64,000 nt of DNA from Combretum micranthum (Eukaryota; Streptophyta; Magnoliopsida; Myrtales; Combretaceae), in NCBI GenBank assembly GCA_024138025.1, contig JAMXBD010000209.1, positions 682,001 to 746,000 of the forward strand. Reading direction: 5' to 3'. The position numbers and the translations under genes are program-made. Position 1 is the stretch's first letter. The number at the start of each line of letters is the position of its first letter. This document shows positions 23,374 through 35,500 of the stretch, piece by piece. A model generated the notes under the pieces. It was not told where the DNA came from and made no database searches. It was given only the letters and a program-made list of their open reading frames with translations.

Positions 23374-24669
23374 ACTCTGGCCATGTGTTTAACTCAAAAC
23401 TATCATGATTAGATTTGTCACACTTTATATCTTCAAAACAAATTTAACTCTAAATTTAGCAACACATCCAATCTCTTCTCAATCCATATATCCCATTCCA
23501 CAACTACTTAGTATATGTAAACGACAACTAACATCTGCATTCCGTAGTTACAAATTCTAAAGTCAATTATCAATCATAAGCTAGTAAGAAATCGAAACCT
23601 AACTTCAATTTACTAAGGTTTTAGGGCAACTAATTTTTTAGTGAAACATGACCGCAACTGAAGTTTAACACATGCAACACCACCGTTAAAGCCACACTTC
23701 ATCATATTGTACTTATATATCCATCAACTACGTTAAAGCCACACTTCATCATATACTGAATTTAGTAATTGGAAACTAAGATAGGATAGCTATTTCATTA
23801 ACTTGAATTTTTCAAAAATTTTACCCTATTTCGGGTACAACGAGTCCCCACACATATACGTACGCGGCTATGAACACGCATACAAAGATTTTCTGACATT
23901 AGATTTTTGGCGAAAAACGATAACAGTTTAATCCTACGCGAAAAGCAACAGAGGGAAATTTTCACGAAAAATATAGACACACCACGTTGGGGTGGGGTGG
24001 GGGGATGCTCGGAATCTGCGGCTCTGGATATTAGTATATGAAGCTAGTCCTCTATAGAGGAAGCCAATTAACATACGGGTGTATTATTGATCACATGCAT
24101 GCATCTCGTATGATCTTTCACTATAGATGAACTTGAAAAAATACAGATTAGATTTCATATGTTTGAATATGTGTAAGAAAAGGTGTAAAAGAAGGAATAA
24201 GTGGTTCTTAATATCCTCAACCATGTGCGACAAGGCAATTGGTGCTTCAATCTTCTAGAGCAGGACACCAGCATTATGACAACTATCTTTACAAGCTTTG
24301 AATGATTCAATGGAGGAATGAACATCTATGCATAGATTTTTTTTTAAGGTCTTCTCTTGATTGTCGAATGGTGCTTAGAGATTGAAAAATAAGATGAGCC
24401 TTTGTTAATTAGTTTTTATAATTCCTTGTGGTCCAATGGTTAAGACTCCATACTTAGTTTTGATACATAGCATTTGAGAACTCATACATTCACTTGTTAC
24501 ATTAAAATAAACCATCCCTCTATATGTATTTGGACTGACCTTTAGACAATTATAATTTGGTTTTTACTTTACTTTCTCTGTCCAATCTGCAATGTGCCGA
24601 TGATGTTATTTTCATATTTGTTTATGAAACAATATGATGTTTTAAAAGAGTTAAAATCCCAATAAGTTA
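23374..24669. other. Noncoding sequence
   Basis: A 24-base direct repeat, CGTTAAAGCCACACTTCATC plus four bases, occurs at 23684 and 23731. A GGGGTGGGGTGGGGGG tract lies near 23989. At about 24427, TGGTCCAATGGTTAAGACTC resembles a tRNA A box, as in tRNA-derived SINE heads, but no B box follows. No gene was seen. Confidence 0.3.
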
Positions 24670-25445
24670 TCCGAAACTACGGCCATGTACCTTAAGACTT
24701 GTGACTAGACCCCTGCACGAGTCAAATCTGATGACTCACTACCGGCCAGGATCCACCATTTCTCAAGTTAAGAAACGAGTAATTCGAAATGGAAATTGAA
24801 ACTAGTTAAGGTTGGAAGCTCGGTTCCCGAGACGATTTGAGTCCCATGAACCGGCTGTTTTAATATTTTTTGAAGATAACATTAAAAGAAGACTTTAAAC
24901 ATAATTCTTTTAAAAGAAAAATTTGAAAACCAACAAACAATAAATAAAAAGATAAAATAAGAAAAATAAATTAAAAAAATTAAATAAAACAAATTTTTAA
25001 CATGGTGTAGAGTTGGATTTAAGAACAATGGTCTTTAGCACTTATATTGAAAGAATGTTTTAAGATGTGTATTTATTTAAATATAAACACATTCACTTTT
25101 AGTTATAAAATTAGTAATGTGGGATTACAAAATACTCAATATACAAACAAGTTCCACAAAAGTAAAAACAGAAAAAAAAAATCATTTTGATTAGTAGTTA
25201 TATAAAAATTTGTCCATCATACTTTCAAGTATTTCTATTAGTTGCCTTATCAATAAAAAAATATTAAATATTTTAGATAAGTAATATATTTTCAATATTA
25301 ACGTGAAAATGATTTAAATATTTGTTTCTTATTTACATTTTTTTTCCCCATTACCTGGGTCATGAATTGCACAGTTAGGATTGGATCAATGGTTTAAACC
25401 CCAAGGCATGAGGCCGGACTAGTTTACAGGTCCTATCCAGCCCTG
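24670..25445. mobile_element. Possible non-autonomous hAT-like element
   Basis: Two G+C-richer zones with GGTTCC, CCGG and CCATGAACCGG motifs (about 24680-24860 and 25365-25445) flank an A+T-rich core, which is the usual layout of a short hAT derivative. The right end, read in reverse, begins CAGGGCTGGATAGG, a hAT-like terminus. A matching left terminus and a target duplication were not found. Confidence 0.35.
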
Positions 25446-26258
25446 TTTTAATTCTCCATTATTATATAAGCACATGTCTCTTGGTAACATAATAGAAAGG
25501 AAAGACTTGTTAATGATCAAAATTATTTCTACAGTCAAGATACATGTGATAAAAATAAAATTATGAGGTGTTATAATCAAGGAAACGGTATATAAAAAGA
25601 TTGATGAAGTTGGGTCGTCCATTTGTTTAGAGACTCTGTAGCTGTACCGTATGCGTTTGTTTTGAGTCTTTGACGTCTTCTTATTGGAGAATATGTCAAT
25701 TATGACTTCGAGAAGTTTAATATATTTTAGTCTTAGCCCACCAAGGTTGTTTATATTAGTGTAGAAACACGGTTAATTAGGTTTATGAAGAACGAACTTT
25801 TTGAACTAGTTCCCGAAGAGACGCGAGTTTGACTAGCCCCAAAATTCTGACCGCTGGGTTAGGATACAAGGAGGTTTTGATTTTGAATGGGGCGTATAAA
25901 GGGATTAAAAAAGCGATAAAAACCGAATGAAAATGTACCGTGACATGGTTTGAAAGAGAAAAAGGAAGAAATAGATAGAAAATGGAGGTAAAGTTTACAT
26001 GATATTAAAATCCGTGGAAGAAGGATTGGCCACTCGGGATGGTGGTAAATTCTACGTGGTGTATGTAGTTCATTTTGGTGCCTAGATTGAAAAAAACATA
26101 AATATATATATATACACACATATATTTTCCTTTCTTGATGAAGAAACTGATAATTAATTTACTATATACACAATTAGCTATTATAGAATACGAACATAGC
26201 TAGCGTTCTTGTCGCTTAGCTTTGAGTATTCTTGCATATAGCCCTGAATTGATGCTCT
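25446..26258. other. Noncoding sequence
   Basis: No gene is supported. Short open frames on the minus strand at 25419-25622 and 25859-26119 carry no known motifs. A TATATATATACACACATATA tract lies near 26105. Confidence 0.3.
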
Positions 26259-26544
26259 AGGGTTTGTTTGCTGGAATACATGTCTAAGATTGTTTTAAAA
26301 AAAATAAATATACAAATACAAATTTACCAAAAAAAAAAAAAATAAATTAGTATTGCTATATCGTATTTTGGAATGGAGATACAAATATTCTTACTTGTGT
26401 CGCATTTTCAAGTAGAGATATAGTGATCTAGATGTAAAAATCTTTTAGAAGCCTCTATATCATATGTTGGTTATGTGATACATGTTTGGAGGTTGTATTG
26501 CATATCTAAGATGTTTAATTATATGTGTATCGCTTATTGGAGAT

Positions 26545-26569
26545 GCGATACAAGTTCGAAGTGTATCAC
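26545..26569. repeat. GTATCGC palindrome, unit 1
   Basis: GCGATACAAGTTCGAAGTGT followed by ATCAC is a near-perfect palindrome centred on TTCGAA. The larger palindrome present in units 2 and 3 is partly deleted in this unit (about 26490-26555). Confidence 0.65.
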
Positions 26570-26717
26570 ACGTCCAACGTGGGATACACATACAGTTTAA
26601 AAAAGAAATGTATCGCAATTCCAATGTGCGATCTAGTATAATAATTTATGTAATTTTTTTCCACAGTATGGTTTCGAGGATATTTTTTTGAAAGTATATT
26701 GTATATGTAATATTGTT

Positions 26718-26891
26718 GGGTTTATTTGGATTGACTGATTTTTATCTGTATTTGTATCCTATCGGTATTTGTATCTCATTTATATTTCTGTTTATGAGTT
26801 AAAACATCTATTTTTCATTTGTATTCGTTTTTTTGACAACAATATATTTGAAAACAACAAAAAAGATGCCAAAACAACTAAAAACGAACAC
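26718..26891 (+). mobile_element. Tourist-like MITE, copy c (in unit 1)
   Basis: Left end GGGTTTATTTGGATTGACTG; body with TTTTTATCTGTATTTGTATC, TTTATGAGTTAAAA and TTTTGACAACAA; right end AAAGATGCCAAAACAACTAA and a few more bases. It occupies the same place in all three tandem units, so it was present before the triplication. Confidence 0.68.
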
Positions 26892-27319
26892 TTAACATTA
26901 ATTGAAAATAGTTAGATAGAAGAATGGTCCTTTGCTTCATTATGTAGATGTGTGTGTCAGTGTGTGCATAAACATATAAAAAATTTATATTAATTATAAA
27001 TATTAGTATTTGTTGCTATATTTGTGTGGCAGCCTATATTTCCGTCTTTGCATAGTGCATTGATGTGAGTTGTCAATCTTAACATTTAAGAATAAGGGTT
27101 TGTTTGGCTGGAATACATGTCTAAAGATTGTTGAAAAAAATAAATACACAAATACAAATTATACAAAAAAAAAATAGTATTGCTATGTCGTATCTTGGAA
27201 TGGAGATACAAATATTTCTACTTGTATCGCATCATCGAGTAGAGATATAGTGATCTAAACGTAAAAATCTTTTAGAAGCCTCTATGTTGCATGTTGGTTA
27301 TGTGATACATGTTTGGGGT

Positions 27320-27388
27320 TGTATCACACATCTAACGAGTGATACACGTATAATTATATGTATATTACTTGTTAGAGGTGCGATACAA
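27320..27388. repeat. Long imperfect palindrome, unit 2
   Basis: The two arms, about 33 bases each, meet near 27352 at a TATAATTATA core. The left arm has TGTATCACACATCTAACGAG and then GATACACGTAT. The right arm has ATATGTATATTACTTGTTAG and then GTGCGATACA. The same structure is better preserved in unit 3. It could extrude as a cruciform or give a hairpin RNA. Confidence 0.65.
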
Positions 27389-27553
27389 GTTCGAAGTATA
27401 TTGAACGTCCAACGTGGGATACACATATAATTTAAAAAAAAATGTATCACACCTCAAAGGTACGATATAGTAATACTATTTATGCAATTTTTTTTTCCAC
27501 ATTTTGGTTTTAAAGATGTTTTTTTGAAAGTATATTGTACATATAATATTCTC

Positions 27554-27727
27554 AGGTTTTTTTGGATTGACCAATTTTCATCTGTATTTGTATTTTATCG
27601 GTATTTGTATCTTATTCATATCACTGTTTATGAGTAAAAATATCTATTCTTTATTTGTATTCATTTTTTTGACAATAATTTTTCTGAGAACGACAAAAAA
27701 GATCCCAAAACAAGTAAAAACCAACAC
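27554..27727 (+). mobile_element. Tourist-like MITE, copy d (in unit 2)
   Basis: Left end AGGTTTTTTTGGATTGACCA; body with CATCTGTATTTGTATTTTAT, TTTATGAGTAAAAATATC and TTTTGACAATAATTTTTCTG; right end AAACAAGTAAAAACCAACAC. It is more like copy e than copy c. Confidence 0.68.
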
Positions 27728-28100
27728 TTAACATTAATTGAAGATAGTGAGATAGAAGAGTGGTCCTTTGCTTCATTATGTAGCTGTGTGTGTGTGTGTA
27801 TAAACATACAAAAATTTTATATTAGTTATAAAAATATGTATTTGTTGCTATATTTGTGTGGCAGCCTATATTTCCTTCTTTGCACAGTGCACCGATGTGA
27901 ACTGTCAATCATAATATTTAGGAAGGGTTTGTTTAGATAGAATACATGTCTAAGATGTTCCTACTTGTATCGCATCTTCGAGTAGAGATATAATGATCTA
28001 AATGTAAAATTTTTTTAGAAGCCTCTATATTGCACGTTGGTTATGCGATATGTGTTTGGGGTTGTATCACACATTGGTTATACAAATATATGTTTCGGGT

Positions 28101-28185
28101 TGTATTGCACATCTAACGAGCGATATACATGTAATTATATGTGTATTGCTTGTTGGAGATGCGATACATGTCCGAAGTGTATCGC
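28101..28185. repeat. Compound GTATCGC palindromes, unit 3
   Basis: The larger palindrome (about 28101-28168) pairs TGTATTGCACATCTAACGAG with its near reverse complement around a TAATTATA core. It overlaps a second palindrome at 28161-28185, where GCGATACA pairs exactly with TGTATCGC around a 9-base loop. All GTATCGC-type motifs here are therefore in inverted pairs. Confidence 0.68.
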
Positions 28186-28334
28186 ACATCCAATATGGGA
28201 TACACATATAATTAAAAAAAAAAAAAAGTATTGCCTCTCCAAGGTGCAATATAGTAATACTATTTATGTAAATTTTCTCCATAGTTTGGTTTTGAGAATT
28301 TTTTTTGAAAGTATATTGTACATGTAATATTCTC

Positions 28335-28508
28335 ATGTTTGTTTGGATTGACCAGTTTTCATCTATATTTGTATTTTATCGGTATTTATATCTTATTCAT
28401 ATCTCTGTTTATGAGTAAAAATATCAATTCTTCATTTGTATTCATTTTTTTGACAACAATTTTTCTGAGAACGACAAAAAAGATACCAAAACAAGTAAAA
28501 ACCAACAC
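28335..28508 (+). mobile_element. Tourist-like MITE, copy e (in unit 3)
   Basis: Left end ATGTTTGTTTGGATTGACCA; body with CATCTATATTTGTATTTTAT, TTTATGAGTAAAAATATCAA and TTTTGACAACAATTTTTCTG; right end AAACAAGTAAAAACCAACAC. Confidence 0.68.
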
Positions 28509-28710
28509 TTAACATTAATTGAAGATAGTGAGATAAAAGAGTGGTCCTTTGCTTCATTATGTAGATGTGTGTGTGTGTGTGTGTAAACATATAAAAAATT
28601 TATATTAATTATAGATATATGTATTTGTTGCTGTATTTGTGTGGCAGCCTATATTTCTATCTTTGCACAGTTCATTGATGTGAACTATCAATCATAATAT
28701 TTATGAATAA

Positions 28711-29434
28711 TTAAATATTGGTATGCAATGCAATTGCGCATCGTGCGCAAAGATAAAAAGAAAAAAACAAGGAGTAGGAGATATTTTTATTAAAAAAATT
28801 AAAAAGGAGAGAAGAGAGAGAAGGAGAACAACGAAATATATAAAAATGAACTACCAATAAAAATTAAAAGGGAGAAGAGAGATATTGGAGAAGGTAAGAG
28901 ATAGAGAGAGCAGTAAGGAAAGAGTGGGAAGAGAGTAGTAAGAGTAGCTGTTATACCATATTATAAATATTTTTTTGAACCAAGAATTTCATTTAATAAT
29001 AATAGATTTAGATGAAGAAAAAAGAAAAAAAAAAAAGAAAAATCATGTACAAGAGGATATTGTTTAGTGGCTGGTCGAAAAAAATTTGCTATCCTCAGTT
29101 TACTGCATCTATTGTATCCCTATAAATAAATATCTGACATTATCAAGAATTACTTCCTTTATTTTAGGAACTTATATATATATTTATTTAATTTATTAGA
29201 CACGTGTTAAATATTTATTGAAAAAAACACAAAAAAAAAAAATTATACTAGGGTTAGCAAACACTTTTCCCTTCCTTGCTGGTCACATTGAACTAGGACG
29301 CACCTTTAAATTTTCTCACGTTTTTGTTAGAGACTACCAACGTGGGAAACTGAGGGTTTTGCTCTATTATTGACATTTTGTTTTTTTTAATGAATTTGCT
29401 AAACTTCAACGTTGTACATGGTCATAGGTCGGTC
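28711..29434. other. Noncoding sequence upstream of GDSL gene
   Basis: A purine-rich tract (AAAGGAGAGAAGAGAGAGAAGG and relatives) runs from about 28783 to 28945. Several A runs follow. The last 300 bases are presumably the proximal promoter of the GDSL gene. No known transcription-factor site can be called with confidence. Confidence 0.35.
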
Positions 29435-29442
29435 TATAAAAA
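29435..29442 (+). promoter_or_regulatory. TATA box of GDSL gene
   Basis: TATAAAAA followed by GG lies 133 bases before the ATG. This places the transcription start near 29465-29470 and a 5' UTR of about 100 bases. The box is a canonical plant TATA, and no ATG lies between the expected start site and the chosen initiation codon. Confidence 0.7.
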
Positions 29443-29567
29443 GGGTGAGAAGTTCGAAGCATTCCATAGTGACTCATTCTCTCCATTGCTTCCCCAATAT
29501 TAAGTATTTTACTATATAGTGCTCTCTTGTTGGAGATCTTGGTTAAGCTTAACCAATCATTTAATCC

Positions 29568-32500
29568 ATGAAAACCCCAAAACCAATTCTTTCATCTCTT
29601 CTTCCACTAATATTGCTTTGGATATTTTCAGGTAAAATTGCACCAATAAATAAACGAACGAACTTCTTAAAAATAGCCTTGTATTTAGGAACTCATGATT
29701 ATTTGACCCTTTGTATTATCTAACCATGATGTGTTCTTATTTACGCACATTGCAGTAAATTATGCACCCGTAGTTGGAGATCTATCTCACTACCACCGCC
29801 GCCGTATTAGGGGCGGCTATTCCACGGTATTCCAACCTTCGAAGCTGTTTGTTTTTGGGGATTCGTATGCCGACACCGGAAATGGCCCCATAGCAACCTC
29901 AAGCTCCTGGAAGATACCTTATGGTATCACCTATCCTGGCAGACCAACAGGTCGTTTCTCCGACGGTCGTGTCTTGACGGACTTCGTAGGTAATGTCTAT
30001 ATATATCACTAGTTTAGAAATATCCAATATTGAAGCATTATAGAAAGGCGAGACTAGTCTACAAATTTGTGGACAAAATATTGGACAAATTTTATTGTTA
30101 ACTAAATTAAAGAGGTGAGTGTCTCATTATCCTAGTTAGAGGCGAATTTCACCTCATTTATTGAAAAAATCATAAACCTTTTAAGGTCTAATCCTTGTGG
30201 TGAATGGACTTGCCTCTGAAGCATCTTGATCCATTTCCATGTGCCGTTCATGATGTTCTTCTAGTTGTTCCTCCCAAGTATTTTTACTCATGTGCCATAT
30301 ATAAGTCATGTTATAGCCTTATTTTTCACTTTACATGTCCCCACAGTGGCCATGATCATTGCACGCGTCCCCCACTAGGGTTAGAACCCCATTATCTAAT
30401 AAGAAAGTCACATCAAGTAACGTCTTGATAATAATCATTTGGTGATCTTTTAGTTGGTTAGTCTGTGTCATGTATTGCGTGTACGAAGCATTATAAATTT
30501 TTTATTTTAGGAACATATCCGTTTAAGTAATAGAAAAACCAATTCGCATACTAAGTATGTAGCTTTGTCAACGTTGATGGATCAATTTATGCGTTTGTAA
30601 ATTTTCTATCCCACATATGGATTTTTCCGGCCTGTAGAAGATCTTAAGATTGACTGAAGATTACTTTTCCATTTTTACCACGTGTGATTTAGTGGGGGCA
30701 GATTTGACTGCTAAGGGGTGCATGTGTCAAATAGGCTTCATTGCATAAAACGTACACATAATCTTATAGTAATGTAAAAAGTATTTGGCTGGATCACAGC
30801 TCATCTTAAGGTTGATGGAATTATGTTAATATCTAAACAACTTTGTATTAGCTATTAGATTGTTTTTTTTTTGGGGGGGGGGGGGGGTGGGGGGGAACTA
30901 TTAAGATGTCATTTTTCCCATAAAAAAAGGATTTACCTTTTATTTTTTCATGACAATTAAAACTAACCTAATTTAAACCCACGAGATGACTAAGGGTTAG
31001 CAGATAAGTGGAGAAGAAGGAAGTCTTAAAATATTCAAACAATTGTATAACAAATTGAGGGGTTATAAAGCCTTTCCTTTACCATTCTAAAAGAGATATA
31101 GTGTTTTCCATATGTGGAACTTTGTTTTATTTATTTGATTACAATCTAGTAACATGATGGTATTTTTCTTTATTTCTTAGTTGTAAAATGAGAGAACTCT
31201 TGAACATTTATAGAGTTTGGTCATTAATAACATTTATTAGATTGCACCCATAGTTGATGATTATGATGACTTTGATTGATGAATTCTTCTATTCATCCAT
31301 TGTGAATCAAAGTTTATAGAAAAGCTTCTTTAAGTGTATGAGTTCTCCAAGAAAAGTCAAGAGTGAACTAGCAGATCAAAATGGTCCTTAATTTGGTCCT
31401 ACATATTAAATCTCCCTTAAATTATCTCAAATACATGGATTCGACATTTTAAGCCCTCTCATAAGGTTTGTTTATTTCATCATATTCTGACCATTTGGCA
31501 TCATATTTTTATCATTGTCCAACAGATATTTGTCAATAAATAGATATCGATGAAAAATTGATAGTTTTACTCATAAATTGACCAGATAGATATGATATAG
31601 ATAAGTTACAGATAGAAATCAAATACATGTATAATACAGATAAAAATCCGACAATCCAAATGAACCCTAAATTTAATCGTACATATCAAATCTCCCTTAA
31701 ATCATCTCAAATATATGGATTCAGCTTTTTAAGCCCTTTCGCACTTAAGATCTATTTGTTTCATTATAGTCTAGTCATTTTGACATCGCATTTTTATCAT
31801 TTGCAAATAGATATTTATCAAAAAATAAATACCGATGAAAAGCTGATAATTTTACTCATAAATAAATCAAACGGATATGGTACAAATATGATATAGATAA
31901 AAATCTGACAATTGAAATAGACCCTTAATCTAAAAAGTTTTGTCTTAAATTTTAATTTATTGTTTGTTATATTATTCTTATGCTAAATACAATTTTAAAA
32001 AATAAATCTAACATATATTCATAGATTTTCAAATGTTCTTTTGTAAAATTTACAAAATAAATACTTTAAATAAAAGTAGGATGTATTGGGAAAAAATAAT
32101 AATAGGGAATTAAAAACTTGGGTGTTGCTCAAATTTTAAGTCACTATATTTCAACACAATCATACCATATTTTAATATATACAATATACACAAAATTTTG
32201 AGTATTTTAATTGTTTTAGAAACTATTTACTCCATTATCATATCTGTCAAAATTGAATTATGTCTTACTAAAACTATGGTATGAAATTCTAAATAAATCT
32301 TTTGTTATTTTTTTCAATGTACTTGTGGTTTGTATATATAGGTAAGTATTATGGACTGTTACCGATACCCTACAAATGGAGGGAAGTAGGAAGCAAGTAC
32401 TTGAAGGACGGAATAAACTTTGCAACTGGAGGAACTGGGGTGTTTGACACCGTAATTGCCCCGGCTGGACCAAATATGACCACCCAAATCGACTATTTCC

Positions 32501-35500
32501 AAAACTTGATCGGTGAAGGCAATCTATACACGACGGCCGATCTCAATTCCTCCCTTGTCCTTGTCACCCTATCCGGCAATGACTATACCTCTTACTTGGA
32601 GACTAATGGCTCTATCAAGGTAACATCTTCCACTAATCATGCATGTGACCGATAAATGTTGCAATATGTTATGTGACCATACATATTTGACTGATTTCAT
32701 TGGATAGTTTTAATTTTGGATTATAAAGATCCGATCATAAATAATACTACATGTATATATGTATATATATGTTATTTCTAAGGGTAGATATATAGGTGAT
32801 TAATAGAATATTCCATGTAAGTATATTTTCCATACAAGTATGTTATTAAGCTGGGCTCCATAAACATGAGCCATGGACTTTTTCTCTGAGGGCTGGGATG
32901 AGAAGTGGGGATGGCTAGGTTTAATTCAACTCAGAATCCATTTTGAACCAAAACATGGAATATAGTTTTGTTTGGATTGGTTTCAGATTAACCACGAACC
33001 CTAAGCCTTAAACAAAACCAATTAGTGATTGAAATACTAGTAACGAAAACATAAAAGGTAAAAAAAAATTATTGTTAATTAATTTGGTTTTGTTCCTACT
33101 TTTAGTAAAAACATTTTGTTTTGAACAAGTCAAGCCAGCAAGTGTGGTGCAATTTGACAGCCTAAACAGAACATGAACCTATTGCTCAACTAAATTATGT
33201 ACCAAATTGAATGGAACAAACATAAGCATTGTAAGATTCATTTTGGTTAACTTGTATGGCTACTCATTTTTTTTAAAGAATTTGTCTAGCCACTCTTATC
33301 CATTCACTAAATTTCTATGGGTCATTTACTTAAACCTATGAATATTGTGGCAATTAGTTGCTCATAATTACTATTCTATAAGGATCCTTATTATAAAAAA
33401 TATTGATTAGCCATTTTTTATTTAAACTTATCAATATAGCAACTAGAATTGATTTTTTTTTTTCAATTATCTTCTTTAATAAAAAATTAACAAATAAAAA
33501 TCTTATTACAATTATACTCAATTCCCAATAATAATTATCATATCATATTATAGAATTATTTCATTCAATAAAATGAATAGGCAATTAAACGCTTGGTACT
33601 CTTTCCCTCTTGAATAAGAATTTATTTTTGATATTTTTTTATTACTACAAAATGTAAAATAATTAGTCTTACTTGCACATAGAATCATATGCAATTTTTA
33701 TAAAGTTTTATGATAGGTAGAAAAAATTTGAACTACTTAGGTTCAAGTCTTCATCTATGGACTTATAAATCTTATATTTTGAAAGATAAATAAAGTTTAA
33801 TATGCATAATTAAAGGTAATCAGTCGTATCTACTACCGAAGAAAAGGGTCAAGGTAAAGACTTGTGTATAACATTGACAAATAAATCAAATCAGTTAGTA
33901 CCGCGCAATGCGCAAATTTTTAAATAATATTTGTAAATATATAATAAATATTATAATTTGTATGGTTATTAATTATCATATAAAATATTTAGAATATTTA
34001 AAAAGTTGTAATAGTATTATGAAAGGTAATATTTCATAAATTGCAGTAATATAAAAAAAACAATATTGAAAATTCATAATATGATAAAGTATAATAATGA
34101 ATAGGTATAATACTAAAAAGATACCAATATAAAAAAAAAAAGACAATATGAAAAGATAATATTAAAAAGGTATAATGAAAAATTTCAATCATGATGAGGA
34201 TTCTAAGATCGTTAAAATCAAAAGGTATAATGGTTAATTTTTTTTTTTTTAAATATGATATACTTGCTTATGAAGTGAAACAACTATTTAGAAATTGTGA
34301 CACTTTTAAAATAATTGAAAGAGAAAGATCCAATTGTTAATTATTAAAAAAATTTAAATAGGTGACACTTCAAATAAAAAAGGGACAATAATTAGAATCA
34401 TAATAAATAATAATAGAAAAGCTTTCGAAATTATATATTATAATAGAATAGATGTAGCACATGTTAATTAGGTGGTCGAGCTCTACAAGAATTGGAATAA
34501 TATTGTTCCTTTCTTCCTGTATATTAAAATTATGTCTAAACATCTTGTTGTTTGTTTCAGGATTTGCCAACTTTTATAACGCAAGTTGTAAATCAATTGG
34601 CTACAAACATAAAACGCATAAAAGACCTAGGAGTTAAGAAAGTGGTAGTTGCCGGCCTAGAGCCCGTCGGATGTCTTCCTTCAAGCACATATACTGTGTC
34701 GTTTCAGCAATGCAATACGACTTACAATAATCTTGCTATGCTCCACAATCAGCTCTTGCAGCAAGCCGTGGCCAACTATAACAATCAAAGCAACTCGTCC
34801 GATTTTACTATTCTTGATCTTTACAGTGTCTTCACGACGGTCCTCCAGAATAATGGTAATTTTACATATTTATCTCCTTTACAAATCATAATCAATCCTC
34901 GAAAAAGATGAAAAAGTAATTTTTTTTTTCTTTTTTCGGGGGTTTCTTAATCGGTGTTTATATACCTTTAAAAGATAAAACAAAAGAATTTGGAAGAAAA
35001 AAGTTTAGAGAATGATAAGAAAATTTTATGGTCTCGTCATTAATTTTGATAAAACCAGTTTCGTTATTTTTTAAGTGCTCACATAATATCAAACCATAAT
35101 TGAATTACTAAAATAGTTAATATTTATTTAATATATTTATATCTAATTATTAGATTAATGGCAGGATAGTCCTCGATTAGACATAAAAGCTCCCGAAGAT
35201 GATAATGGAAACCTACCCCCAAATAAATTGGTTACAGATCATAATCAATTGGACCTTGAGCCCCATACGGGAAAAAATATACATATATTTACGTCTGTTT
35301 GACGTAACCAAGAGCCAAAAGGGGAGAGACATTGATATCTGGACCATCAGCAGCAAAGTAACAGAATCGGAGCTCCTTGAACAATGACATATGCAAGTAA
35401 TAAGAACAAAATAATAATAAATAATAATGGACATTTCATTGGTAATACAACCAAAACCGCGTTCGGCATCCGATCATCACGTTACAATAAAATTAATCAT

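Larger units (their letters stand above)
26259..27094 (+). repeat. Triplicated ~830-bp unit, copy 1
   Basis: The unit starts AGGGTTTGTTTGCTGGAATA and ends TCTTAACATTTAAGAATA. It contains a GTATCGC-rich palindromic zone (26480-26590), a Tourist-like MITE (26718-26891), a GGTCCTTTGCTTCATTATGT box and a GTGTGGCAGCCTATATTTCC box. The same elements occur in the same order in the next two units, so this is a direct tandem array. No coding frame runs through all three copies. Confidence 0.85.
27095..27923 (+). repeat. Triplicated ~830-bp unit, copy 2
   Basis: It starts AGGGTTTGTTTGGCTGGAAT and is collinear with copy 1 over its whole length, including the palindromic zone, the MITE, the GT microsatellite (27787-27802) and the GTGTGGCAGCCTATATTTCC box. 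Junctions between units are direct, with no spacer that I can recognise. Confidence 0.85.
27924..28710 (+). repeat. Triplicated ~830-bp unit, copy 3
   Basis: It starts AGGGTTTGTTTAGATAGAAT. It lacks about 75 bases near the left side that are present in copies 1 and 2, the part with the A-rich run and AATGGAGATACAAATATT. It ends with TATCAATCATAATATTTATG. The GT microsatellite is at about 28567-28583. Confidence 0.83.
31390..31924. repeat. Tandem duplication of MITE plus flank, GDSL intron 2
   Basis: A unit made of an ~80-base flank (TTAATTTGGTCCTACATATT... ATCTCCCTTAAATTATCTC ... TTTTAAGCCC) and the following MITE occurs twice: 31390-31670 and 31671-31928. The second flank reads TAAATTTAATCGTACATATC and ATCTCCCTTAAATCATCTC. 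A duplication after insertion of one MITE, rather than two separate insertions, explains why both flank and MITE repeat. Confidence 0.72.

Noticed and set aside
24421..24495. tRNA gene
   Set aside because: TGGTCCAATGGTTAAGACTC resembles an A box, but there is no B box (GGTTCRANTCC) at the right distance and no acceptor stem. At most it is a damaged SINE head.
26259..28710. CRISPR-like or satellite array
   Set aside because: Three ~830-base units in a plant genome without short repeats and spacers; it is a local tandem duplication.
30340..30410. SINE or tRNA-like B box (GGTTAGAACCCC) in GDSL intron 2
   Set aside because: The motif is palindromic by chance, and no A box lies upstream on either strand.
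31627..31896. 89-codon plus-strand frame in intron 2
   Set aside because: It lies across two MITE copies and their flank; composition artefact.
32302..32655. 117-codon frame as a separate small gene
   Set aside because: Its central part is exon 3 of the GDSL gene; the ends are intron sequence on both sides of valid splice sites.
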